The notes under the pieces: model-generated
Seen by the model: the letters and a program-made list of their open reading frames with translations, nothing else
What the model was told of the DNA's origin: nothing
Databases searched by the model: none
Translations under genes and position numbers: made by a program
Assembly (NCBI GenBank): GCA_964420405.1
Contig: CAYQTL010000002.1
Span: 124,001 to 188,000 of the forward strand
Length of the DNA: 64,000 nucleotides
Origin: CAYQTL01 sp964420405
GTDB lineage: Bacteria; Acidobacteriota; Thermoanaerobaculia; Thermoanaerobaculales; Sulfomarinibacteraceae
Reading direction: 5' to 3'
Part shown: one piece after another, positions 8,576 to 17,701 of the stretch
Position numbering within the stretch: position 1 is the stretch's first letter
How the letters are laid out: the number at the start of each line of letters is the position of its first letter

Positions 8576-10627
8576 CTACCCCGCTCCCGCCGCGACCACC
8601 GGCGGGTGCATCGCACCGACCGCCGCTGCGACCTGCTCGAGCCGACCGTCCTCCGCGAGCCGCGCCGCCACCCCGCGGGCCGCGGCCAGCCGCCGCCGGT
8701 CCCGCACCAGGTCTGCGAAGCGGAACCGGATCCGTCCCGACTGGTGGCGACCGGCGGGGTCGCCCGGACCCCGCAGGGCGAGATCGGCTTCGGCGACCGT
8801 GAAGCCGTCGTGGTGGCGGCACAGCACCGCCAGCCGCCGCGCCGCCGCGGCCCCCATGTCGGGCCCGGTCCGCAGGACGCACCACGAGGCCCGGGCTCCG
8901 CGGCCGACCCGCCCCCGCAGCTGATGGAGCTGGGCCAGGCCGAAGCGGTCGGCACCCTCGACCACCATCACCGACGCCTCCGGCACGTCGACCCCCACCT
9001 CGATCACGGTCGTCGCGAGCAGCGCCTGGAGCCTGCCGCGGCGAAACTCGTCAGTCACTCGCTCCCGCTCCGAAGCGGGCATGCGACCGTGGACGACGCC
9101 GACCGCGACACCGGGCAGGCGCGCCCGCACCGCCTCGGCGTCGGCCAGCACCGCCGGTGCATGCGGGTCGTCCTCGTCGGTCTCGATCCGTGGGTACACC
9201 AGGTACACGCGTCCTCCGGCGGCGATCTCCTCGCGGAGGAAACGGTCGAGGCGCGGGTTCGGTTCCCGCCTCCGCACCACCGTTCGGACCGGCCGGCGCC
9301 CGGGCGGCAGCTCGTCGATCACCGACAGGTCGAGATCACCGTACGCGGTCAGCGCCAGCGACCGCGGGATCGGCGTCGCGGTCATGACGAGCTGGTGGGG
9401 GCGGTCCCCCTTGCAGGCCAGCGCCCGTCGCTGCTCGACGCCGAACCGGTGCTGCTCGTCGACCACCACGAGCCGCAGCCGCGCGAAGCGGACCGACTGC
9501 TGGAACAGGGCGTGGGTCCCCACCGCCACACCCCCGCCCCCGCCGGCGAGCGCGTCCAGCGCCTCGCGCCGCTCGGGGCCTGCCAGGGAGCCCGTCAGAA
9601 GCACCGGCCGGACGCCCGCCGGGGCGAGCAGCCGTGAGAGCACGCGGTGGTGCTGCTCGGCGAGCAGCTCGGTCGGCGCCATCAGCGCGACCTGGTCGCC
9701 CGCGACCGCCACCATCGCCATCACGGTCGCGGCGACGGCGGTCTTGCCGCATCCCACGTCCCCCTCCAGCAGCCGGGCCATGGGTCGCTCCCGGCAGAGG
9801 TCGGCGGCGATCTCGGCGATCGCCCTCCGCTGGGCGCCGGTGGGCTCGAACGGCAGCAGTCGCGCCGCCATCTCCTCGGGCGAGCTCGTCAACCGGACCG
9901 GCTCGGTGCGCCCGCAACGGCGCCGCCGCCGCTCGCCCTCGATCCGGCAGGCGTGGGCGAGCAGCTCGTCGAAGGCCAGCCGCCGGCGCGCGTCGGCGGC
10001 CGTCGGGCCCGGCGACCCCTCCCCGCACCGGTGCATCGCAACGAGGCACGGGCCCAGGGAGGGCAGACCGGCGCAACGGCGGACATCGTCGGGCAGCGGA
10101 TCCTCGACCGCCGGGGCCGTCTCGAGACAGGCCGCCATCACCCGCGCGAGCCGCCGACCGCGCAGCGCGCCGACGGGTCGGTAGACCGCCACCGTGCCGG
10201 TGGGCGCGTCGCCGGTCCCGTCGACCTCCGGGCCGACGAGCTGCAGCCCGCCTCCGGGCGCGTCGCGGACGACGCCGAAGAGCACGCGCTCACCGCCGCC
10301 CTCCAGGTCGCGGGCGATCCAGGGCCGGTTGAACCACACCGCGTCGAGGGTGCCGGTACCGTCGTCGAAGGTGGCCTCCACCAGCCGCAGCCGCCGACGG
10401 TAGGCGCGCCGCACGCGGACCGCCACCACCCGACCGCGGACGACCACCGGCTCCCCCGCCGGCCGCAGGGCCGCCATCGGCCACACCCTCGAGCGGTCCT
10501 CGAACCGGAGAGGCGGGCGCAGCAGGAGATCGGCGACGCGCTCCACGCCGTGCTCGCGGAGGCTGTCACGGATGACCTTCCCGACGCCGGGCAGCCGCTC
10601 TACGGGGTCGTCTGGCGCGAGAGTCAG
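8576..10627 (-). CDS. recG: ATP-dependent DNA helicase RecG
   Basis: A ~683-residue superfamily 2 helicase that remodels stalled replication forks and branched DNA. The N-terminus has the wedge-domain entry VERLPGVGKVIRDSLREHGV and an OB-fold (VVRGRVVAVRVR). Motif I is GDVGCGKTAV at about residue 289, motif II is DEQHRFGVEQ at about 390, and MTATPIPRSLALT at about 415 is motif III. HQLRGRVGRG is motif VI. No ATG or GTG lies between the upstream stop and LPGVG. The best start is CTG at 10627, which overlaps the TGA of the cNMP-FHA gene (CTGA); the length then matches RecG. The long open frame continuing upstream is a shadow of the cNMP-FHA gene. Confidence 0.93.
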   Translation of the reverse strand: MTLAPDDPVERLPGVGKVIRDSLREHGVERVADLLLRPPLRFEDRSRVWPMAALRPAGEPVVVRGRVVAVRVRRAYRRRLRLVEATFDDGTGTLDAVWFNRPWIARDLEGGGERVLFGVVRDAPGGGLQLVGPEVDGTGDAPTGTVAVYRPVGALRGRRLARVMAACLETAPAVEDPLPDDVRRCAGLPSLGPCLVAMHRCGEGSPGPTAADARRRLAFDELLAHACRIEGERRRRRCGRTEPVRLTSSPEEMAARLLPFEPTGAQRRAIAEIAADLCRERPMARLLEGDVGCGKTAVAATVMAMVAVAGDQVALMAPTELLAEQHHRVLSRLLAPAGVRPVLLTGSLAGPERREALDALAGGGGGVAVGTHALFQQSVRFARLRLVVVDEQHRFGVEQRRALACKGDRPHQLVMTATPIPRSLALTAYGDLDLSVIDELPPGRRPVRTVVRRREPNPRLDRFLREEIAAGGRVYLVYPRIETDEDDPHAPAVLADAEAVRARLPGVAVGVVHGRMPASERERVTDEFRRGRLQALLATTVIEVGVDVPEASVMVVEGADRFGLAQLHQLRGRVGRGARASWCVLRTGPDMGAAAARRLAVLCRHHDGFTVAEADLALRGPGDPAGRHQSGRIRFRFADLVRDRRRLAAARGVAARLAEDGRLEQVAAAVGAMHPPVVAAGAG

Positions 10628-11421
10628 TCGGCCGCCGCCAGCTCGAACCGGCAGGTCACCGTGCCGAAGACCACGGTGTCGCCGGAGGTCACCGGGAACG
10701 GCCGGCCGGCGGTCAGCCGCACGCCGTTGACGAACGTGCCGTTCATCGTGCCGACGTCCTCCACGACACTGAAGGTGCCGTCGTCCTCGCGGCGGACCCG
10801 GGCATGGCGACGCGAGATGGAGCGCTTCGAGTCCACCGGGGTGAGGTCGATGTCGGGGTTGATCCCGGTCACGGGATCGATCCGCCCGACGGTGGTCTCG
10901 CGCCTGTCGGCGAGGGGAAAGGTCATCCCGGTGCCCTCCTCGACGAGACGGGCACTCGGGTCGGGCGCCGCCCGTGGGCCGTCCGTGATGCCCGACTCGT
11001 CGAGGTCGACGGCGTGGCCGACCGCCTCCTCGAGCATCCGCGTCGTCTGCCGGAGGCGCAGCACCAGCTTGCGCATCATCCGGATCGCGATCTCCGGGTT
11101 GTGCTTGAGAATGAAGGTGAACGCCGACTGGTCGATCATGATCGCGTCGACCGGAGCCTTCGCCACCGCCGTCGCCGACCGCGGCGTCTCGTCCTCGAGC
11201 ATGCACATCTCGCCGAAGAAGTCGCCTTTGCCGAGCACCGCGAGCACGCGCTCGTCCTGCCCGAGACGCTTGCGGATCTCGACCTCGCCCGACTCGACCA
11301 CGTACATCGCGAGCCCGAGGTCTCCCTCCGCGAAGATCACGGCGCCCTCCGGGAACCGGGTCCGCAACGGCTCGAGGGAGTCGTGTCCTCCGTGGTTGGA
11401 AGTGGTCCTGAACTTGGCCAT
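10624..11421 (-). CDS. Cyclic-nucleotide-binding domain / FHA domain protein
   Basis: A 265-residue soluble signalling protein. Residues ~15-130 form a cNMP-binding beta-roll (FPEGAVIFAEGDLGLAMYVV, then GKGDFFGEMCMLED...RSATAVA), though the phosphate-binding Arg-Ser-Ala stretch is PRSATAVA rather than the strict CAP form. Residues ~170-255 form an FHA phosphothreonine-binding domain with TTVGRID, SISRRHARV and GTMNGTFVNG. There is no DNA-binding helix-turn-helix, so it is more likely an adaptor than a CRP-type regulator. The start ATG overlaps the previous stop (TAATG); a GTG four codons upstream is the alternative. It sits between the S66 peptidase gene and recG. Confidence 0.82.
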   Translation of the reverse strand: MAKFRTTSNHGGHDSLEPLRTRFPEGAVIFAEGDLGLAMYVVESGEVEIRKRLGQDERVLAVLGKGDFFGEMCMLEDETPRSATAVAKAPVDAIMIDQSAFTFILKHNPEIAIRMMRKLVLRLRQTTRMLEEAVGHAVDLDESGITDGPRAAPDPSARLVEEGTGMTFPLADRRETTVGRIDPVTGINPDIDLTPVDSKRSISRRHARVRREDDGTFSVVEDVGTMNGTFVNGVRLTAGRPFPVTSGDTVVFGTVTCRFELAAAD

Positions 11422-12317
11422 TACATGCTCCACGCCACGCGTCCCGACCGTGTGTCGAGCTCGACGGTCACCCCGAGCGGAAACGGCGTGTTGCCGCGGC
11501 CGTGTCCGAAGTCGAGGCCCTCGACAACGACCGCGTCACCGGGCACCGCCTCCAGCAGCAGCTCACGCCACCGGGATGCTCCGGGCTCGACCCCCGGACA
11601 GTCGCACAACTTCCCGCATACCAATGCTTTCACTCCCCGGAATGTACCAGAGGACACGAGCTGGGTCAACATCCGGTCGAGGCGGTACAACGGCTCCGAC
11701 ACGTCCTCGAGGAACACCACCGCGCCGTCGAGCCGGGGCGCGAACGGGGTCCCGACCAACGAGGTCATCACCGCCAGGTTGCCACCCCTGGCTGGGCCCG
11801 ACGCCGTTCCTGGCCGGACCACGGCGGTCGGCGGCACCGCCATCGTCCACCGCGAACCCCTCGGCAGGCCCAACAGCCGCAGCAGCTCAGACAGGGCACC
11901 GGCCGCGGCGTGCTCGGTCGCGAGCATGGGGCCGTGGACCTGGGCCGCTCCACCCCGGTCGATCAGCGGGTTCATGATCGCGGTGAGGTCGGAGAACCCG
12001 ACGAAGCATGCCCGGCTTTCCACCAGCCGGACCCACGGCAGCGAGTCGAGGATCCGCGTCGCTCCCGATCCGCCGCGGGCCGCGAGCAGCACCCGGACGC
12101 CCCGGTCCAGCACAGACTCGACACCGGCGACCCGCTCGGCGTCGGTCCCCGCCAGGTAGCCTTCGGCGCGCGACAGGTTCGGCGCCGGCACGATCTCGCG
12201 GCCTGCCGAGCGCAGCATCGCGACCGCGTGGTCCAGAAGCCCCCGGTCGACCACGCCCGACGGCGCCACCAGGCCCACCGGCTCGTCGGCCTCCAGCGGT
12301 ATCCAGTCCGTCGGCAC
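11421..12317 (-). CDS. LD-carboxypeptidase, peptidase family S66
   Basis: A 298-residue serine peptidase of the LdcA/MccF family, which trims the terminal D-residue from murein tetrapeptides or related acyl substrates. The N-terminal motif is VGLVAPSGVV. The nucleophile is Ser in FVGFSDLTAI. The Glu of the Ser-Glu-His triad is in VVFLEDVSEP, and the His is in FGHGRGNTPFPLG. The product is probably cytosolic because there is no signal peptide. The GTG start at 12317 (GGGGCGAGG before it) puts the gene 20 bases after the 3' end of the RNase P RNA. A longer 324-residue frame from 12395 would overlap the rnpB sequence and is rejected. Confidence 0.85.
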   Translation of the reverse strand: MPTDWIPLEADEPVGLVAPSGVVDRGLLDHAVAMLRSAGREIVPAPNLSRAEGYLAGTDAERVAGVESVLDRGVRVLLAARGGSGATRILDSLPWVRLVESRACFVGFSDLTAIMNPLIDRGGAAQVHGPMLATEHAAAGALSELLRLLGLPRGSRWTMAVPPTAVVRPGTASGPARGGNLAVMTSLVGTPFAPRLDGAVVFLEDVSEPLYRLDRMLTQLVSSGTFRGVKALVCGKLCDCPGVEPGASRWRELLLEAVPGDAVVVEGLDFGHGRGNTPFPLGVTVELDTRSGRVAWSM

Positions 12318-12337
12318 CCTCGCCCCCCCACGTGAAG

Positions 12338-12722
<385 letters not shown>

Positions 12723-12728
12723 TGTCAG

Positions 12729-12757
12729 TGTATACGGATCCGGAGGGGGCGTCATCA
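12729..12757 (-). promoter_or_regulatory. Sigma-70-type promoter of rnpB
   Basis: On the minus strand, TGATGA (12752-12757) is followed by a 17-base spacer and TATACA (12729-12734). The -10 ends seven bases before the 5' end inferred from helix P1, as expected for a transcription start there. The -35 is weak and overlaps the stop of the FHA regulator gene. Confidence 0.6.
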
Positions 12758-14476
12758 CACGTCGAGCCGGAGCCTGCGGATCTTCTTGAAAAGGCCCGCC
12801 CGCGACAGGCCGAGCATCCGCGCCGCCTCGGTCTGGTTGCCGCCGCACCGCGCCAGCGTGCGCCGGATCAGCCACGATTCGAAGACGTCCCGGGCGTCGG
12901 CGAGGCCGTGGTCGGCGAGCGCGTCCGCGTCGAACACCGAGAGGCTCACGCCATGCTCGCCGACGATCTCCGCCGGCAGGTCGTCGAGCTGGTGGACCCG
13001 GTCGGCGCCGGAAGGATCGGCCATCTCCCGCACCGCTCGGCGGAGCTGGCGCACGTTGCCCGGCCAGCGGTAGGACATCATCGCCGCCATCGCCTGGGGC
13101 GAGAACGCGCGGCTCGAGCGGTCACCGGACGCGGCGAGGAAGTGGGCGGCCAGCAGCGGCACGTCCTCGAGGCGTTCCCGCAGCGGCGGTACGCGGATCA
13201 CGAGCGGGTCGCCGTGCCGGAACCACCCCCCGGTGACCGGGTCGGCGCCGTCCGCCGGGTCCTCCCCGCACGACGCCATCAGCCGGACGCCGGACACGTC
13301 CGCCAGCCGCATCGCCCGGTCGCGGTGTCCCGACGGCAGCCGGTCGACCCGCCGTACCAGCAGGCTGCCTCCGTCCGACGCGGCCACCGCGTGCTGGATC
13401 TGGCGGTCCCAGACCTCTGGGCCCGGCACCGTGCGGCCCTCGATCGTCAGCGTGATGAACGGCCCGTCCGCCCGTGCGGAGGCGCCGTGCACGAGCCTGG
13501 CCACGAGCGCCTTGCCGGTCCCCGCCTCCCCCGACACCAGCAGCGGCCGACCGCTGGCGGCGGCGGCGGCGATCTCGCGTCGCAGCGCCAGCACCGCGGG
13601 GGACACGCCAACCAGGGCCGGCTCCACGCCGGGACGGTTGACGGCCGAACGCCCGGTCGAGGGGGCCTTCTCGCCGTCGCCACGGGAGGATCCGACGACG
13701 ACCGTCGTCGCCGCCACCAGAGCGCGGATGTCGTTGATCGACGGCGGCGAGCCGGCGAACCGGACCACCAGGACGTGGTCCCGTCCCAGCGGCGCCATCA
13801 GCAGCCGCTCACCCAGATCCTCGATCTCCTGGATCACGGGTCCGTGCGCCTCCCGTGCCACCCGCTCGACCACCAGCCGGGTCACGGCCTCGCTCCTGGA
13901 CACGAGCGGCCCGAGGTCCCCCGCGCTGGTCACCATGGCCACGCCACCCTGCACGTCGCGGTACAGGACGGCGGCGCCGTCGAGGCCGAGCCGCTCGACC
14001 GCCCACGCCAGCGGCGGGGCGGCGGCGCCGCGCCGGATCGAGTCCGCCGACACCTCCAGCAGCTCGACGAGGTCGTGCACCGTGGCGGTGCCGCGGTACT
14101 GCTGGGTGTCCTCACTCGCATCGCCGCCGGACGACGATTCGGGATCGACGACGAACACCGCGACGTCGTGCCGGCCGGATCCCACGTCCACCACGACCAT
14201 CCGGGCCGAGGACACGTTGACGAGGTCGCCGCACTCGAACGAGGTCGACTCGATCCTCGTGCCGTTCACGAACGTGCCGTTCTTGCTCTTCAGGTCGGTG
14301 ATGTGGAGCGAGCCGTCGTGCACCCGCAGCACCGCGTGATGCCGCGACACGTCCTTCTGGTCGATCACGATGTCGTTGTCCGGCCGGGCGCCGATCCGGT
14401 AGGACGCGCCGGTCTCGAGCTCGAACCGGCGCTCGCCCCCCTCGGGTCGTTGGCAGACCAGAACCAGTCGCGCCAT
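12755..14476 (-). CDS. FHA-domain regulator with degenerate sigma-54-activator-type AAA+ core and Fis-type HTH
   Basis: 573 residues. An N-terminal FHA domain (YRIGARPDNDI, VSRHHAVL, KSKNGTFVNG) is followed by a GAF-like region (~150-290), then an AAA+ segment (~305-480) and a Fis-type helix-turn-helix at the end (CGGNQTEAARMLGLSRAGLF). The order is that of an NtrC-family enhancer-binding protein, but the AAA+ part is damaged. Walker A is intact (GEAGTGKALVARL). The GAFTGA sigma-54 contact loop is missing, and the Walker B Asp-Glu is replaced by Arg-Arg (GGSLLVRRVDRL). The C-terminal YRWPGNVRQL is kept. It is probably an FHA-controlled DNA-binding protein that does not remodel sigma-54. The ATG at 14476 has GGAGG seven bases upstream. 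Confidence 0.85.
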   Translation of the reverse strand: MARLVLVCQRPEGGERRFELETGASYRIGARPDNDIVIDQKDVSRHHAVLRVHDGSLHITDLKSKNGTFVNGTRIESTSFECGDLVNVSSARMVVVDVGSGRHDVAVFVVDPESSSGGDASEDTQQYRGTATVHDLVELLEVSADSIRRGAAAPPLAWAVERLGLDGAAVLYRDVQGGVAMVTSAGDLGPLVSRSEAVTRLVVERVAREAHGPVIQEIEDLGERLLMAPLGRDHVLVVRFAGSPPSINDIRALVAATTVVVGSSRGDGEKAPSTGRSAVNRPGVEPALVGVSPAVLALRREIAAAAASGRPLLVSGEAGTGKALVARLVHGASARADGPFITLTIEGRTVPGPEVWDRQIQHAVAASDGGSLLVRRVDRLPSGHRDRAMRLADVSGVRLMASCGEDPADGADPVTGGWFRHGDPLVIRVPPLRERLEDVPLLAAHFLAASGDRSSRAFSPQAMAAMMSYRWPGNVRQLRRAVREMADPSGADRVHQLDDLPAEIVGEHGVSLSVFDADALADHGLADARDVFESWLIRRTLARCGGNQTEAARMLGLSRAGLFKKIRRLRLDV

Positions 14477-14510
14477 CACTCCTCCTCCGTCGGGACCTGC
14501 GCCGGAAGCC

Positions 14511-15200
14511 TCACACCGGCGCCGGCGCCCGGCTGACCACGTATCCCGACAGCGAGCCCGGCACGAACCGGAAGTGGAGACGGGCGCCGTCCCGCCGGAC
14601 CTCCACCACCGCCGCGTCGCCGCCCACCGTGCGGAAGCTGCGGGTCGCCTGTCGTAGAAGCTTGGATCGCAGCAGCAGCGAGATCCGCTCGACGTCCGCC
14701 ATGTCCTCGAGCAGCAGCGCCAGCCGCACGGGGTTCGTGAGGGTCAGACTGAACTCCATCACGACGGCGTCGAAGGCGTCCACCATCTCCTCGTGGCTCA
14801 GACCGCGGCGTCCGAACATGCCCAGCGGCTCCGTCACGATCGACCTGAGCCCGCGCCGCGCCGCATCCTCGAGAATCGCCGTCAGGCACCTGCGGACGTC
14901 GCCCGGCCGGCACGTGGGGCTCGACTCGAGATCGTGGATCACGGCCTGGTACAGCCACGCGCTCCGCTCGGCCGTCGGCGGCAGGGCGAGGAAGCGGCCC
15001 TGGGACAGCGGCCGGTGCTGGGCCGCGGCCCGGTAGACCGGCTCGGCCTCCATGCCCGCGTCGAGATCGAGCTGCGACTGGGGGCCCATGATCAGGTTCC
15101 GGTCCTGCTGCAGCACCAGCGCCGCGGTGCCGATCCGCCGTGCCAGCGACCCCCGCAGGTCGAGGTCGAACCGCAACCTTCCTGTCGCGATCACAGCCAC
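14511..15200 (-). CDS. Macro-domain-like protein of unknown function
   Basis: A 229-residue soluble protein. The middle (VYRAAAQHRPLSQGRFLALP..., then ILEDAARRGLRSIVTEPLG, MFGRRGLSHEEMVDAF) resembles the C-terminal half of macro (ADP-ribose-binding) domains, where a helix of co-varying alanines precedes a conserved strand and Gly-rich loop. The N-terminal loops that would hold the adenine and distal ribose are not clear, so ligand binding is uncertain. It ends 34 bases before the FHA regulator gene on the same strand and probably shares its transcript. The assignment is by pattern only; a domain search could easily overturn it. Confidence 0.5.
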   Translation of the reverse strand: MAVIATGRLRFDLDLRGSLARRIGTAALVLQQDRNLIMGPQSQLDLDAGMEAEPVYRAAAQHRPLSQGRFLALPPTAERSAWLYQAVIHDLESSPTCRPGDVRRCLTAILEDAARRGLRSIVTEPLGMFGRRGLSHEEMVDAFDAVVMEFSLTLTNPVRLALLLEDMADVERISLLLRSKLLRQATRSFRTVGGDAAVVEVRRDGARLHFRFVPGSLSGYVVSRAPAPV

Positions 15201-15260
15201 AGTGTACCCAACTCGGCCATCAGTTCCTAGCCAACATGTTCGCCGCGAGGGAATTAGCCG

Positions 15261-16427
15261 TCAGCTCCCGTTCCGCGAAATCGCCCGCCGGACCATGTCG
15301 GCGGTGATGCGCAGGCGGTGGCCGCCGTCCGGCTTCGGCTCGATCGCGTCGTGCTGGAACGGGTCGAACTCCAACCGGTTGATGATCTTGCCGAAGACGG
15401 TACGGAGAGCGCGGGCGCCGGTGCGGGTGTTCTTCTCCGCCTCCTCGGCGATCAGCGCCACCGCCAGGTCCTCGATCTCGAGCTCGATCTCGCGCACCTC
15501 GAAGTACCGCTTCGAGCGCACGAACGGCGAGTCCACCGAGCGCACGAGGATCTCCTTGAGGACCGGCACGTCCAGGTCGCGCAGCAGAACGACGTTGTCG
15601 AATCGCGCCATGAACTGGGGCACCATGCCGTACTCGAACAGGTCCTCGGGCTTGAGGAAATCGGCGAGGGCGAACCGCTGCTCGATCCGCACCTTCCCGT
15701 CGGCGGTCTGGATCGCCTGGGACTTGAGCTTCTCTCCGCTGCCGGGTTTGACGACCCGGAGGTAGACCTGGTCGTACAGCCCCTCGAAGGCCCCGCCGCA
15801 GATGAACATCATGTGCCGCGTGTCGATGTTGAGGGTGATCTGCTTCTCCTCGCCGTCGACCCAGGCGTAGGTGCGGTAGGCGACGACCTCTCCCTCCATC
15901 AGCGTCAGCAGACCCTGCTGGAGGACCACGCCGATGGGATTGGGCTTGCCCGCCACCACCGCGGACATCTTGTCGATCTCGTCGATGCAGATGGTGGCGC
16001 GTTCCATGGCCTCGGTGAGAGCCTCCGGCGTCGGACGGTCGCCGATCAGGGCGCGGGCCCGCTGCTCGACGGTCGTCAGCAGCCGGTCGGGCTGGAACTC
16101 CAGCCGCTCCGCGTCGACCAGCAGGTTCGCGTTCATGATCGTCATGACCCGGAACGGCCGGTACTCGGGAACCTCCTGGTACAGACGCTGGATGTTGTTC
16201 ATGATGGTGGTCTTGCCGGTCCCGGAGCTGCCGACGAGGAGGATGTTCCCCGGCACCTTGCCGGTGGTGTGCTTGTAGACCGCCACCGCGACGAACCGCA
16301 GCGCCCCCTGCTGGCCGAGCACACCCCGCTCGAGCTCGGCGTAGATGTCGGGAGGGATGATCTCCTCCAGCCGTCGGCCGCCGACCGACGTTCCCGTGCC
16401 GTTGGACCCGGCTGCCTGCTCGCTCAT
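15261..16427 (-). CDS. ClpX/HslU-type AAA+ ATPase lacking the zinc-binding domain
   Basis: A 388-residue AAA+ unfoldase-like ATPase. Walker A is LLVGSSGTGKTTIMN at about residue 65 and Walker B is ICIDEIDKMS at about 147. The MFICGGAFEGL strand, the sensor/arginine region GMVPQFMARFDNVVLLRDL and the C-terminal small domain (RTGARALRTVFGKIINRLEFDPF) match ClpX. It lacks the N-terminal C4 zinc domain that recruits ClpX substrates. I do not see an IGF loop for docking on ClpP, so it may not work with a protease. It is preceded by the M29 aminopeptidase gene (22-base gap) and followed by the macro-like gene. An extra ClpX-like paralogue is more likely than the housekeeping ClpX. Confidence 0.8.
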   Translation of the reverse strand: MSEQAAGSNGTGTSVGGRRLEEIIPPDIYAELERGVLGQQGALRFVAVAVYKHTTGKVPGNILLVGSSGTGKTTIMNNIQRLYQEVPEYRPFRVMTIMNANLLVDAERLEFQPDRLLTTVEQRARALIGDRPTPEALTEAMERATICIDEIDKMSAVVAGKPNPIGVVLQQGLLTLMEGEVVAYRTYAWVDGEEKQITLNIDTRHMMFICGGAFEGLYDQVYLRVVKPGSGEKLKSQAIQTADGKVRIEQRFALADFLKPEDLFEYGMVPQFMARFDNVVLLRDLDVPVLKEILVRSVDSPFVRSKRYFEVREIELEIEDLAVALIAEEAEKNTRTGARALRTVFGKIINRLEFDPFQHDAIEPKPDGGHRLRITADMVRRAISRNGS

Positions 16428-16449
16428 CCCATGCCTCCCGCGCCGCGCC

Positions 16450-17661
16450 TCACCCGGCGTGTCCGTCCGCCACCGTCCACGAGCCGTCCCGCGGTACCAG
16501 GCGGACGCCGTCGATGGTCACCGACCGGCCGCACCCTCCCGGACGGAAGTCGGTCACGATGTCGACGTGCTGGGCCGACCGGTTCAGCACGCCGGCGGCC
16601 TCGAGGGCCTCGATCCGGCGCGCTCCCTCCTCGCTGGCGGGCTCGGGGGTGAAGCAGTCCTCGTAGCTCGCGCCGATCGCGATGTGGAGCGTGCCGCCCA
16701 CCTTCTCGACGAACAGCGGGTGCTTGAGGACCCGGTCGAGCCCGGGGTTCATCCCGAGCGCCACCTCGCCGAGCCGTCGCGACCCCGCGTCGGTCTCGAT
16801 GATCGCCGCCAGGTGGTCGTGCCCCTCCCGGGCCCGGTACTCGACGATCCCTCCGCCCTCGAACCGCAGGAAGATGCCGTGAATGTCGTTGCCCCCGTAG
16901 TTCACCGGCAAGTCGACGAAGATCTCGCCCTCGGTGGCGCCCGCGTCCGGGCTGGTGAAGATCTCCCCGTCCGGGAAGTTCCGCAAGCCGTGGGACAGCA
17001 CGGGCCGTCCCTCGGAGATGTCCAGCCGCAGCTCGAGCTCACGGCCGTCGTCAGGGTCGACGGTGGTGATCCGCATCTCGCGACCGCCCTCGAACAACGG
17101 CGCGAGCTTCCGCTCGGCCTCGAGCAGCGGCCTCGGGTCGGTGGTCGAGGCCCGCACGATGAACCGTGCGTACTCCTCCGGGTCCATGCCCTCCAGAGCC
17201 GCCGACGCCGCCGTCGGGAACAGCGTGATCACCCACGGCTTGGTCAGCCGGATGTTGGCGAACGGCCGATCCGCCGCCGCCAGCGCCTGCAGCCGGTCGG
17301 CCGGCAGGCCCATGAACTGGGAGGGGTCCTCGGCACCGAGCACCTCGACGTACTTGTCCATGCTGTCGTACCGCTGGCGGTGCCACTCAGGTACCGCCGC
17401 GAGCTGATCCGGGTTGCCGTCGCGGCCCATCGCCGCCGACCACACCTTGCCGCGGTCGTTGTTCGGGGGCACCAGGTACACGTCCGGCAGACCGCCGGCC
17501 TCGATCACGCGCCGCTCGAGGACCGCCAGCAGTGGCCAGCACACCCGCTCGCCCTTCAGCATCACCCGTTCGCCGGGACGGACGCCGCCGACGGAGTGAT
17601 CCAGCAGGTACCCCGCCCAGGTCTCCAGGTCCTTCCGGTCGATCTCGATCGTGGTCTGCAC
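16450..17661 (-). CDS. Aminopeptidase, M29 (thermophilic metalloprotease) family
   Basis: A 403-residue cytosolic metallo-aminopeptidase of the AmpS/aminopeptidase T type. The N-terminal helical region GYLLDHSVGGVRPGERVML is typical. The metal site is spread over NFPDGEIFTSPD (Glu), the Glu near YRAREGHDHL, the ELRLDISEGRPV strand, RRLGEVALGMNP, and IAIGASYEDCF with the C-terminal HVDIVTDFRPG (His/Asp). I chose GTG at 17661 because a GGGGGAGG site lies about six bases upstream; the open frame continues beyond it only as GC-rich shadow. The gene is 22 bases upstream of the ClpX-like ATPase gene, so the two may be co-transcribed. Confidence 0.88.
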   Translation of the reverse strand: MQTTIEIDRKDLETWAGYLLDHSVGGVRPGERVMLKGERVCWPLLAVLERRVIEAGGLPDVYLVPPNNDRGKVWSAAMGRDGNPDQLAAVPEWHRQRYDSMDKYVEVLGAEDPSQFMGLPADRLQALAAADRPFANIRLTKPWVITLFPTAASAALEGMDPEEYARFIVRASTTDPRPLLEAERKLAPLFEGGREMRITTVDPDDGRELELRLDISEGRPVLSHGLRNFPDGEIFTSPDAGATEGEIFVDLPVNYGGNDIHGIFLRFEGGGIVEYRAREGHDHLAAIIETDAGSRRLGEVALGMNPGLDRVLKHPLFVEKVGGTLHIAIGASYEDCFTPEPASEEGARRIEALEAAGVLNRSAQHVDIVTDFRPGGCGRSVTIDGVRLVPRDGSWTVADGHAG

Positions 17662-17695
17662 GATGCCTCCCCCGCCGCAGGCGCAGCGGAGCGGT

Positions 17696-17701
17696 ATTGT
17701 A
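17696..17701 (-). promoter_or_regulatory. Candidate -10 element upstream of the aminopeptidase gene
   Basis: The minus strand reads TACAAT about 35 bases before the GTG start. The rest of the 268-base gap to the next gene shows no recognisable feature, and no -35 match was found. Confidence 0.35.

Noticed and set aside
10628..11206. Long N-terminal extension of RecG
   Set aside because: It is out-of-frame translation of the cNMP-FHA gene; RecG homology begins at LPGVG just after the overlap.
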